This document shows, piece by piece, positions 11,801 to 21,408 of a DNA stretch of 64,000 nt (its first letter is position 1; the number at the start of each line of letters is the position of its first letter). Under the pieces are notes generated by a model. That model did no database searches and was not told where the DNA came from. It saw only the letters and a program-made list of their open reading frames with translations. This stretch comes from Hydrangea macrophylla (Eukaryota > Streptophyta > Magnoliopsida > Cornales > Hydrangeaceae): assembly GCA_033977485.1 (NCBI GenBank), contig CM066993.1, positions 31,114,001-31,178,000 on the forward strand. The letters run 5' to 3'. The position numbers and the translations under genes were made by a program.

Positions 11801-12110
11801 CTTGCGACAGTCAGTGGATGCTGCTGCGGCACTCCGTGAAAGCCGCTGCGACATTCAATGACTGCCGCGCGGCTCTCAGTAAGTGCCGCGCCAAATTATT
11901 GATTGCCGCATTTTTGTCAACCTTACTTTATCAATTTTTTATTTTTATCCGCATACATATACGTATTGTACCACAAAATACGGACTTTAAAAGCAAACGG
12001 CAGTCAGAAAATGTCAGCGGTACTCAGTAAATGCCGGGCCGGCATTCCGTGACTGCTGTTCGGCACTCACCGAATGCCGTTCGGCACTCACTGAGTGCCG
12101 CAAAATACTT
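11801..12110. repeat. GAGTGCCG / CGGCACTC motif cluster in the Tat-type LTR
   Basis: About a dozen GC-rich words with the core GGCACTCA or its complement TGAGTGCC occur in two groups (11801-11892 and 11997-12110). Near 12082-12105 two words face each other as CGGCACTCACTGAGTGCCG. The surrounding LTR is AT-rich. Confidence 0.7.
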
Positions 12111-12383
12111 TCGTGTGTCGGTTTTTGTTGAACTTCCCATTTTAGGTCTTTTCTTTCCTCCTTTTTCTTAAAGAAACTTATTTTCGAAGATTTTTTCCAA
12201 AAGTGATGTCTTATACCTGAATTCTTCTAAATACCTGGTATTTCATTATGTGAAAATTTTACCGCGTTTGGAGAACTTTATGAAGAGCTTGGAACACTTC
12301 GAATCTTTCGATCCTTGTCATCATTGGATATGGAGGTGATACTCTCCTTAATTTGACGTTTGGTCAAAATCGGGGTGTCTACA

Positions 12384-12796
12384 ACTGGTATAAAGGATTG
12401 AAGCAGTACTCCCGATCGAGATAGAAATACCATCCTTATAAGTGATGGCCGAATGTGAAATCTTGGAATCCGATTGCTTAAAGGAAAGATACAAAGAGTT
12501 GGCACTCATGGATGAAAAGCGCCTGGCGACAGTCGACCATGTTTGAATTTATCAAAAGAGGATAGCCCGCGATTTTAACAAAAAAGTGCATCCGAGAAAA
12601 AGTCAAAGGTGACCTTATCCTTAAAAAGCCATGAGCCCTAATCTTCGATCCGCACGAAAAATTCAAGCCTAAATGGGTTGGCCCTTATAACGTCAAAACT
12701 ATCCTTTCCGAAGGAGCGGCCTATCTCATGGACCTTAATGATGTCGAATTCAAAGAACCAATCAACCTCGACCACATCAAAAAGTACTATGCTTGA
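12384..12796 (+). pseudogene. Tat-type integrase, 3' part, decayed
   Basis: After the solo LTR the reading resumes as LV-stop-RIEAVLPIEIEIPS, joining directly to TRATPYSLV before the insertion. The C-terminal domain follows: KFKPKWVGPY (12660-12690), KTILSEGAAYLMDL and a terminal KKYYA with stop at about 12796. Stops occur within. Part of it is duplicated 559 bp downstream. Confidence 0.75.
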
Positions 12797-13740
12797 CTTT
12801 TACCATTTCTTTCAAGACCTTGCCTTGAACTACGCTCAACCTGATTCCCACTCAAGAAAATATAGGCAATCGCATCGGTTAGATTGATACCATCATCAAC
12901 CCTACTTTTTTCAAGACCTTTCCTTAAACTATGCTTGACATGATTCCTACTCGAGGATACATAGGCAACCACATCAGTTCAGTCGACACCATCCATGCGA
13001 GAGATGGCTGAATGTGAAATCTCGAAATCCGATTGGTTAAAGGAAAGATATGAAGAGTTGACACTCATGGATGAAAAGTGCCTGGCGGTAGTCGACCATG
13101 TCTGAATTTATCAAAAGAGGATAGCCCGCGATTTTAACAAGAAAGTGCATCAGAGAAAAATTGTCAAAGGTGACCTTGTTCTTAAAGAGTTGCGAGCCCC
13201 AATCTTTGATCTACGCGAAAAATTCAAGCCTAAATGGGTTGGCCCTTATATTGTCAAAACTATCCTTTCCAGAGGAGTGATCTATCTTATGGACCTCGAC
13301 AGTGTCGAATTCAAAGAACCAATCAACCTCAACTGCCTCAAAAACTACTATGCTTGACTTTCACCATTTCTTTCAAGACCTTGCTTTGAACAATGCTCAA
13401 CCTAATTCTCACTCAGGGAAATGTAGGCAACCTCATCGGTTCGGTCGACACCATCATCAACCCTGCTTTTTTCAAGACCTGGCCTTAAACTATGCTTGAC
13501 CTGATTCCCACTTGGGTATACATAGGCAACCGCATCAGTTCGGTTGACACCATCATCAACCCCTCTTTTTCAAGACCTTGCCTTGAACGACGTTCCACCT
13601 GATTCTCGCCCGGGGATACGTAGGCAACCGCATTGGTTGGGTTGACACCATCATAATCAACCCTCTTTTCTTTTAAGACTTTAGCCTGAACTACGTTGGA
13701 CTTGATCCCCTCTCGGGGGTACATAGGCAGACTTGAAAAA
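12797..13740. repeat. ~99 bp tandem repeats with a duplicated integrase tail
   Basis: A ~99 bp unit beginning TTCAAGACCTTGCCTTGAA recurs at 12811, 12910, 13372, 13471, 13569 and about 13673. Each unit carries ATAGGCAACCGCATCGGTT-like and ACACCATCATCAACCC phrases. Between the second and third units lies a second copy of the integrase C-terminus (13003-13357; compare 12444-12796), offset by 559 bp. Such arrays at the end of the coding region are common in Tat elements. Confidence 0.8.
13145..13357 (+). pseudogene. Duplicated integrase C-terminal fragment
   Basis: This 70-codon open stretch repeats the end of the Tat integrase: KGDLVLKELRAPIFD, KFKPKWVGPYIVKTIL, YLMDLDSVEF and a final LKNYYA. 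The copy is cleaner than the original. It has no promoter or start of its own and arose with the 559 bp local duplication. Confidence 0.7.
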
Positions 13741-14365
13741 AAAGGGAAAGAGATGGCTCGATAGGCCGAATCCAAAAGGACACCTAGGCAAAAATTAGAG
13801 CTAAATCCAAAGAAAGCAATAACAAAATAGAGAAAAAGAGGTCACTAAGTCACTCCACTGGTGCCTAGGCAAAAATTATGAGCATATGAGAGAAATAAAG
13901 TTGCAGTCCTTACCATAACCCAGAAACCACCCTTCACACTATGGGTAAACTTTGGCCACCTGCCTCGTTTGCCTAAATCTCCCCTAAACTAAGGGCAAAC
14001 TTCGGTAATCTACATCGTTTGCCTCACAGCCACCCATATCCCAAACTAGGGGCAAACTCGACTACTCGCCTCATCTACCTCTAAATCACCCGATCATGCC
14101 CAAACAAGAATCAAATGCGACATCTAGTCAAAATCTTATTATAAAATGTTTTCAGAAAGCTAAGATGCATAAAATAAGGTTCTCAAAGTATCCTAGGTTC
14201 ACCAATAAACAAACTTCGGATATTACAAAAGCAGGAATGATGGAAAAGATAAAAGTTTTTTTTCAAAAGTAATCACAAATATAAAAGACATAGAGAGGAA
14301 AAAGTAGAATTTGCCAAGTCTGATTTTATTTTGTCTTTATTTCTTCAAAGGTCCTCAGAAATAGG
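13741..14365 (+). mobile_element. 3' untranslated tail of the Tat element
   Basis: No gene. The phrase CCTAGGCAAAAATTA occurs twice (about 13783 and 13865). A degenerate unit of roughly 60-70 bp, with GGGCAAACTT/C and CGTTTGCCT, repeats about three times at 13935-14085. The sequence stops at 14365 where the next LTR begins; the Tat 3' LTR is missing. Confidence 0.55.
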
Positions 14366-14542
14366 TGATCGGGAGAGAACAAATCCTATTTATACGCCTT
14401 AACGAGCGTTTGTTAGTACCTTTTTATCCTATTTTTGTACATTTTTACTTTATTTTCTATTGTCTGACAGGATTTGGAAGAAATCAAGTATACCAGGCTA
14501 AACAGGGTGAAAAAGCAGAAGAAAAGAAGCTGAAAAAACTAG

Positions 14543-14672
14543 ATCGCGCGCGCGGTCCGCGGGCGCGAAAACCCAGATATCGCTCGCGCGACCCGCTCGC
14601 GCGGAAATCCAGAAATCTCTCGCGCGATCCGTGCGCGCGAGGTGCCAAATGTCGCGCTCGCGCGATATGTGT
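14543..14672. repeat. CGCGCGAG palindrome cluster, 5' LTR
   Basis: Words such as TCGCTCGCGCGA, CGCGCGCGGTCCGCGGGCGC and CGCGCGATCCG are spaced about 20-30 bp apart in otherwise AT-rich sequence, about 140 bp upstream of the TATA box. Confidence 0.75.
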
Positions 14673-14806
14673 AAAAATGGAACTTGCGTATTTCACTCTA
14701 CTGATGATTCCTACGCGAACGAAACTGCCTAATTACGTCTGGAAAGCTAAATACAGCAGTTTTAGTGCGTTTCGGGTAAGGAAAGCTTCCAAAGCTTGTT
14801 GTAAAC

Positions 14807-14815
14807 TCTATATAT
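14807..14815 (+). promoter_or_regulatory. TATA box of the 5' LTR
   Basis: CTATATATA is followed by a short AT-rich stretch and a purine-rich leader (GAAGAGAGAAAAGCAAGGAG). The same arrangement occurs in the 3' LTR at 21863-21871. Confidence 0.6.
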
Positions 14816-15730
14816 ACTCTATTTTACTTCAATTGAAGGGTTGCACACCCATACATACATACACATACAACCATATAGACTGAAATTCCAGCCCTTGAAG
14901 AGAGAAAAGCAAGGAGAAGAAGAAGAAGACCAAGGATCTCCATGGCCTCCTCCATCATCTACTTGCCGATCTCCACTTCCATGGCAGCTTAGACCTAGAT
15001 CTAGGGTTTCAATGAAGCCCTAGTCGAGTAATAAGGAGTATTTATGTTTTTATTTTAGTTTTATTATGTATGGATGACAGTCACATGTTCCGAGGATTTT
15101 TCTAAATAAATCGTGCTTTTATTGATTAAATCATTACTTTCAGAATTTATTCTTGTCTTAGATCTATTTTGACTGTGATGTGCTCAACGATCTATGCTCG
15201 CTGTGCTTGTTTAGATTGTTTATATGTGATGGTGCTTTATTGATTTGTGCTATCAAGTATCCGAATAATCAATGCCTAGATTAGACGAATTATGTCACAA
15301 CCCTAGTTTAGTGTGGGATAATTCGTGCTAACCGAAGATGGAATATGTTGGTGCTTGAACCATGATTATTTTCTTGACGGAGGAATTGGGCTTGTAGCCA
15401 CAATTCCCCATTATCATCCAACTTAATAGGATAAAGTAATTCATAAATATTCCTATTATGAAGCTAGTGGTGGAGTTGCAATCCTAGGTTCCCTTTACAT
15501 ATTTACAAAAAACACTTTTAATTGCTTTCATAGTTTAGATTTATTTTTATTGTTATTAGTTTAATTAAAATCAAATCAAAATCCGTTTTCATAATTAACT
15601 AAAGTTAGGTTTTAAAATTAAGTCGCTGTAGTTAACCAATCCCTGTGGGTTCGATCTTTGCTTTCACACTACAAATCTTTTGAAAAGTAAAGAACACTTT
15701 TTGTATCTTGATACTGACGCGATCAATTTT

Positions 15731-15748
15731 TGGCGCCGTTGCCGGGGA
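15731..15748 (+). other. Primer-binding site, tRNA-Asp
   Basis: TGGCGCCGTTGCCGGGGA is an exact complement to the 3' 18 nucleotides of plant tRNA-Asp(GUC). It lies five bases after the LTR end at 15725. Athila-lineage elements typically use this primer. Confidence 0.9.
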
Positions 15749-16216
15749 TTGCATTACTACCTTTAATTTTATAATCTTAGTTTAGTTAATTCGTAAATAT
15801 TAGATTAGTTTTTATTCTTCTTATTTTCCGTTTTTGTTTTAAATTACTAACTTGTTCTTTTATTTTATAGGTTTTCGAGTCATCAAATTTCAACGTTTCC
15901 GAGTGGAGTAGCTAATTACATCAAAGGAGCTTACGCAAATAAAATAAATAAAAATTAAGTAAATTGCTCGCTTTAACTTTGCATCAAATCACTGTAAGTC
16001 AGGGCGCTGAGACGCAATTACTTACATTAGGTTAGTTGTGGAGTGAACACTGCATTAGCTAGGAAACCCGGGGCGCTGGGCTTGACGCGGTCATTGCATT
16101 ACAGGATAATATTCATGCATCATAGTAGTACTGTGTGCTTGCTTGTTGTCTTATTTGCGTGATTGCTTCTAATTTCTTTTGTTGAGTCAGTCTTTATTTT
16201 TAGTTTATTTTAGTTT
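15749..16216 (+). other. 5' leader between PBS and gag
   Basis: No coding sequence is evident. The phrase GGGCGCTGRG-CTTGAC/GACGCAATTAC occurs in two similar forms near 16000 and 16070. The tract before the gag ATG (16217) is T-rich. Confidence 0.5.
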
Positions 16217-18838
16217 ATGTTAGGTACACGTTCAAATAAACCAGAATTAAAATCTTTCGATCTTGAACTTGAACGTACCTTAAGAACTAGTAAGTCCACA
16301 ACCCAAGCTTCTAGAGCTGGGTTGCAAGACGACGAATCAACTCCGATTCCGTCGTCGTTGTTTGAGGTCGAAATTCAAAGTACCCGTGAACGGTTAAGGA
16401 AAACTCGAACTTTTAAAATCAAACTGATTAAAATGGATGACGGTGGAAATAACAATAACAATCAAAACGACGGTGCTAATATGAATAAACTTAATATACT
16501 GCCACCTCCTACACTTATAAATTATTTTATTCCTACTACTTATACACCACAAGCCGGTATCGAATTACCGGAGGCGATAGCATCTCACTTTGAGATAAAG
16601 TCGTCTACGATCTCGCTACTTCCTTCTTTCCATGGTCGTCTAAATGAAGATCCATATCAACACTTAGGAGATTTTCAGGATACATGCTTTACCTTAAAAA
16701 TCCAAAATCTAACTGATGATGAGTTAAAATTGCGGCTCTTTCCATTCTCTTTACGAGACAAAGCGAAGCATTGGCTTCAATCACTTGAGCCAAACACAAT
16801 TAAAACATGGGAAGCCTTACATACCGCATTTTTACAAAAGTTTTTCCCTATGTTGCGTACAAATCAGATAAGGAAATCCATAACGAATTTTGTAATGCAA
16901 GATGGGGAGACGCTTTATGACACTTGGGAGAAATTTAAAGAATTATTACGCTCTTGCCCACATCATCAGGTTCCTAAGTGGCAACTTGTTCAGGTCTTCT
17001 ACGAGGGACTAATTCCCTCTGTCCGTAATACCGGCGATGCCGTTTGTGCGGGAACTTTCCTACACAAAAGCGCCGACGAGGCCTGGAAATTTTTTGAAAC
17101 TTTAAGTGAGAACTCGATGCATCAGGCTGTGTCGGTACGTTCGGAAGGATATCTTCCTCCACCCAAACGAGAGGTGAAGTTTGAGTCGAGTCATTCAATA
17201 GAATTTCAAGAATTATCTAAAAAACTTGACCGCCTTATGAAAATGAATCAAGCGACAACCGCACCTCCTCACGAAGTATGTGAATTGTGTTCTGTACCGT
17301 CACATAATATCTTTACATGCCCATCAGCATCTCAGTTTCCCGAATTTGTGGAGCAACACGTAAATGCTATGCAACAATTCCTACAAAATAATTATACGCC
17401 TAGGTCGAATAATTTTCCTAATACTTATCGACCCCAATTTCAACAAAATCAATACCAACACCCTCCTCCTAATCCTACCCCCCCAAGGACTAACGCTTTT
17501 GAGGAGACGGTGTTGGCTTCCCTTAAGAATATTGAAACTCAAGTCCAAGCACAAGCACAAATAGTGCACTCTCATACACAATCCATTGCGAAGCTTGAAT
17601 CCCAAATGGGACAAATAGCTACTGCGGTGAGTCGTAGAAACGAGGAAAAGTTGCCTGCGCAAACTATTCAAAATCCTAAGGGACAATATGAGATTAAGGG
17701 GTCAAGTGAACAAGTAAACGTCGTATCGACTAGGACGACTATTCGGGAAGACGAAGTTGTCAAGATTCCGGATCAAAATGACATTAAATTGAATAAGGAG
17801 GGTGAGGAGAGTAGAATTCAAAAAGATAAAGAACCGGTCCCAACTAACTATGTTCCAAAGTTACCTTTTCCACCCAATGTTGAGGAACCGTCTAATTTTT
17901 CAAAGAAAAAAAAATCAAAAACTGAGGATATACTCGAGGTGTTTAAACAAGTTAAAATCAATATTCCATTCCTCGATGCTATAAAACAAATTCCCGCTTA
18001 TGCTAAATGTTTAAAAGACCTTTGTACACAAAAATGCAAAATACGCAGTCATACTCCTAAGAAGGTCTTCCTCACGGAAAAAGTAAGTTCAGTTTTTCAA
18101 CACGCTCCTACGAAGTATAAGGATCCCGGTACGCCTACGATTTCATGTGTCATAGGTGACACTATCATTCATCGGGCTCTCCTTGACTTAGGAGCTAGTG
18201 TTAATCTCTTACCTTATCATGTCTACAAATAATTAGGACTAGGTGAACTTAAACCTACGGTCGCTACTATTCAATTAGCGGATCGTTCTGTTAAAGTACC
18301 TAGAGGAATCGTCGAAGACGTCTTAGTTAAAGTTGATCAATGCTTTTATCCTGTTGATTTTATGGTCCTTGACACCGAACCGGTGCTAGATGCTAGAAAA
18401 TACACTCCTGTTATTCTTGGTCGTCCATTCTTGGCCACGGCCAACGCACGTGTCAATTGTAGAACAGGGGTGATGAAAGTGTCATTCGGGAATATAAAAT
18501 TAAAATTAAATGTTTTTAATGCTGCTGATCAACCTCCTAAAGACGATGATTATCAATATGTGGAAGGTAATGAAATTAGAAGAACTGTTGAACCTAATAA
18601 AATATTAAATATCAATGAGGGGAATAATACGGTGAGTGATGAGCGGATGAATTTGAATATAACAGACTCTAACGATGAATTTACTCGAAAGGTGAAAAAT
18701 CGACTTGACCTTAATCAGGATGAACCGTCGATTGAATTAATTCGACGCGACATGCTTTCAACTTACCATCAGGCTCTTACTGACAACATCAATTTTTGGC
18801 GCTTAAGGGGAACAAACTCCGATTTACGGCCTCCGTGA
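16217..18838 (+). pseudogene. Athila-like gag-protease, one nonsense codon
   Basis: One frame runs 873 codons from ATG 16217 to the stop at 18838, broken only by TAA at 18230-18232 where the family has Gln (CAA), a single C-to-T change. The Gag core is near residues 130-290, with LRLFPFSLRDKAKHWLQSL and TWEALHTAFLQKFFP. A canonical CCHC knuckle (C-x2-C-x4-H-x4-C) lies at about residues 355-368, and a Gln/Asn/Pro-rich and coiled segment follows. The protease has LLDLGASVNLLP about ten residues before the stop and LGRPFLATANARVNCRTG after it. DLG(A) is the usual Athila active site. The last ~70 codons match nothing I know, and RT is absent. Confidence 0.85.
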
Positions 18839-19037
18839 GTCTTGAGCTAGAACGGTCTAGCTAAAGACGTAAAAGTTAGCGCTTCTTGGGAGGCAACCCA
18901 AGCTTTAATTTGTTTATTTCTTTGATTTTTGCATGTTTTTGGGTCGTTTTGGTTTATGGACAGGTTTGGGGGTTGGAGTAAAAATTATTTTTAATTTATA
19001 TACATAAAATAAGTGGACCGAGAGAAAATACCAATCT

Positions 19038-19252
19038 CGCGCGCGCGGCTCGCTCGCGCGAGACGTCGCTCGCGCGAGAATGTGCCTTAGTGAAATTTTT
19101 GTTTTCTTTTTGTTTTGAGCCCTCAGGTTTTCCTCGCGCTTGGTTTCGCGGGCGCGAGGTGGCTCGCTGGAGTGATATAGATTAAAAAAAAAAAAAAAAA
19201 TTTGGGATTCGCGCGCGCGACGGCCGCTCGCGCGGACCGCTCGAGCGATACC
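19038..19252. repeat. CGCGCGAG palindrome cluster in the 3' UTR
   Basis: The same word set as in the LTRs (GCTCGCGCGAGA, TCGCGCGCGCG, CGCTCGCGCGG) occurs in three groups: 19038-19080, 19135-19165 and 19208-19252. They are separated by T-rich sequence and an A-run. Confidence 0.7.
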
Positions 19253-21233
19253 CCATTTTTCTGATATTTTCTTTTGTTTTCTCTATCAGTCCTCCACACC
19301 TGTTCTGATAGGTTTTACTTTTAGATCGAGTCGTTTGTTGTTTTCTTTGTTCTAGATATGTTTTACTTTCTTTTATAGTTTATTATTTTGTTTTTTTTGT
19401 ACTTTCTTTAAGTCTTATAGCTTATTTTAGTTTAGTTATAGTTCTTCTAGCTGCTTTTATTATTTTGTTTGTTTAATTTCTTTTATCCAGTATTAACAGG
19501 TAACATTGACCTTTATTGCAATATTTTGTTACATTTACCTGTTTGTCATTGCCGAGATCGAGGTACTATCGTTCCTTTCTTACCTACTCTCCTTTATTTT
19601 GTTTTATTGTTTCATTGGGGACAATGAAAGGTTTAGGTTTGGGGGTATGCATACATGCACATTATTTTATGCAAAATTTTAAAATTTTTCAATAAGTGTG
19701 CTTAAATAAATGATGACTACCGACGTTTTTGCAATCTCGAGTCGATACTTCCTGTTAAATAACTTTGATTGTTATGGAATGGTAAACAAGAGAAGATGTG
19801 ATTAAACATTTGCTGAAGTTATGATATGACGTTTTAAGTTATGTATCGTTCGAATCGTATTTTTATATCATAGATTTGCACATAAACTTATGCACTGCAC
19901 GTAGTCGCTTGAATACATGTCTGATGTGAATTATAATATGATTCAGATTTCTAGATAACACAAGGTGGAGACTAAGCCCGGTGAGCTTTTGAGTCTATCT
20001 TTTCTTTTTAGAAGGGTTATAAATACATTGTGTTTGTCGAATTTCATTGAAATAGCGCATCTACTTGTTGTTTAGTCTCATTATTCTTGTTTTGGTTAAT
20101 AGTCAAGTTAAAATATTTGTTACCATGCTAAATAATCTTCCATTGTAAACATTGAAGAACAATATAACCCTAGGAAATGATCTTAGGCCCTTCTTTGTTT
20201 ACTGTCGACCGATAAAAGATAAAATGTCCTTAGTTCGCCCTTTTGAGCCGTTACAATGCCTCTTTTTCTTTGTTCACCATTATCCTCTTTAAAAGCTCCA
20301 ACTTGATCAACTTGGAGTATACCACTGGAAGAGTGATCAACTTTTAGTAGTATTAAGGCGATGTGTTGATTGAGAAGAAGAAAATAAGATGCTATTGGGG
20401 TAGTTGCTTGGTATTCAATGCATAGTCATTTGAGAAGCGAGAAAAGAAAAAAGGAAAAGAAACAAAATAAAGAAGAGGAAGGTTGAAAAAATGAAAGAAA
20501 AGAAGAAAGATGAATGAAAAGGAATGAAGAGAAAGAAAAGATGAGGTTTGTAGAAGAAGAATGAAAGAGATCGAACATGCCTTACAATGCCATTCGTAAA
20601 CCTACCCAATTAATCCTTTCTATCCTCTTTCATTACCTGAGCCACGTTAAAACCTTTGAAAAGTCCTAATTGATCTTAGGAAACATGGTTTTGATATGTA
20701 AACGATGGGAGGGAGATTAAAACATGGTAATGACTAATTTTTCTTGATTGTTGGCGTCCTATCCATGAGACTACCGTTCTTTCGTGTCATGCGTCTTTTT
20801 CGAGTCATATGTGAGCATTTCTCGTTTTGAAAATATATTTCTTTGCTCCCATGTATTAGAAAAATTACACCTGTTTCTGAGTGTTTCATTTTAGAGTGTA
20901 ATTGACATTGTGAGATTCGTAGTCGAAGCATAGTTAGATGGTCATCCGAGTTATATTCCAAGTTCATGACATACGCGTGTTCATTTGACTACCATATCAC
21001 ACACGTGCAATTTTATGAGGAATTCTATTAATTTATACGATTCATGTACTTGGTATTGTTTTTCAGGACGTAAGTGAACGTTTGATTCCGTTTCTTCTTG
21101 ATTCATTATTCTATTTCGAATCATTGTTTTATAATAAGGAGTATTGAATGTTATGTTTTTCTTTTTAATAATTTTTTTTTAAATTTCTAAGTTAATAAAG
21201 ATGGTTGTGGGTAACTTGTTGATGAGAACCCTC

Positions 21234-21302
21234 ACGAGACTTTACTCGTCCGACTAGGGACACCTAGGGGTTTAAAAGGCTTGTTGCACATGCTAAGTGC
21301 AA
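21234..21302 (+). other. Three-hairpin module, gag-protease element
   Basis: Three consecutive short inverted repeats occur. Hairpin 1 is ACGAG-(ACTTTA)-CTCGT, 21234-21249. Hairpin 2 is CTAGG-(GACA)-CCTAG, 21254-21267. Hairpin 3 is TTGCAC-(ATGCTAA)-GTGCAA, 21284-21302. The Athila-type elements at 33960-34465 and 49571-50074 have the same series with changed loops and a paired change in hairpin 3. Confidence 0.6.
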
Positions 21303-21370
21303 TCGTGATCCATGCGAAAATGGAGTAGTATTTTATTAGTAGTTAGTTTTTATTTTTTTTTTTATTTTAG

Positions 21371-21408
21371 TTTTGCTCGAGGACTAGCAAAATGTAGGTT
21401 TGGGGGTG
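21371..21408 (+). other. Pre-PPT hairpin and polypurine tract
   Basis: TTTTGCT (21371-21377) pairs with AGCAAAA (21386-21392) around a loop ending GGACT. GTAGGTTTGGGGGTG then leads directly into the LTR start at 21409; this is the polypurine tract priming plus-strand synthesis. Confidence 0.7.

Larger units (their letters stand above)
9382..12383 (-). mobile_element. Solo LTR (3002 bp) of a Tat-type element inside the integrase
   Basis: It starts TGTGGATATC and ends GGGTGTCTACA, so the minus strand begins TGTAGACACCCCGATTTTGA, a familiar Tat-type LTR start. It is flanked by perfect 5 bp direct repeats ACTGG (9377-9381 and 12384-12388). There is no coding sequence and no second LTR, so it is a solo LTR left by recombination. 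A minus-strand TATA box is at 11667-11675, and a GC-rich motif cluster is at 11801-12110. Related LTR copies start at 34708 and 50317. Confidence 0.9.
2861..14365 (+). mobile_element. Old Tat-type Ty3/gypsy retrotransposon, interrupted and decayed
   Basis: Gag, protease, RT, RNase H, a second RNase H and integrase fragments follow each other in Tat/Ogre order on the plus strand, all with stops and frameshifts. The left end is not defined; no 5' LTR was found. The right end is cut at 14365 by the Athila-like element. A MITE (6993-7175) and a solo LTR (9382-12383) are inserted in it. The 3' tail has ~99 bp tandem repeats, then further short repeats, both usual for this lineage. Confidence 0.8.
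14366..15725 (+). mobile_element. 5' LTR of the gag-protease element
   Basis: This 1360 bp LTR starts TGATCGGGAGAG and ends GACGCGATCA. A TATA box is at 14807-14815 and a cluster of CGCGCGAG words at 14543-14672. It closely matches the LTR at 21409, with few substitutions and one 13 bp difference in the GC cluster, so the two ends share a recent common source. A 172-codon frame at 14365-14883 crosses the GC cluster; its arginine-rich product reflects the repeats and is probably not a protein. Confidence 0.9.
18839..21393 (+). other. Long 3' untranslated region of the gag-protease element
   Basis: There is no credible gene. Directly after the ORF, 18838-18895 carries CTTGAGCTAGAACGGTCTAG and GGGAGGCAACCCAAG, phrases found at this place in Athila elements. 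CGCGCGAG words recur at 19038-19252. At 19613-19650 an ATTGGGGACAATG plus GGTTTGGGGGT phrase resembles an internal polypurine tract. A purine-rich stretch is at 20430-20580. The end carries the hairpin series listed separately. Confidence 0.6.

Noticed and set aside
12797..13740. CRISPR-like array
   Set aside because: Units are contiguous ~99 bp tandem repeats without spacers, in a plant retrotransposon.
14365..14883. 172-codon open frame
   Set aside because: It starts in and crosses the LTR GC cluster, and its arginine-rich product reflects the repeat; the matching region of the 3' LTR does not keep the whole frame.
20415..20609. Phe-rich minus-strand frame
   Set aside because: It is the complement of a purine-rich UTR tract, without other coding signs.
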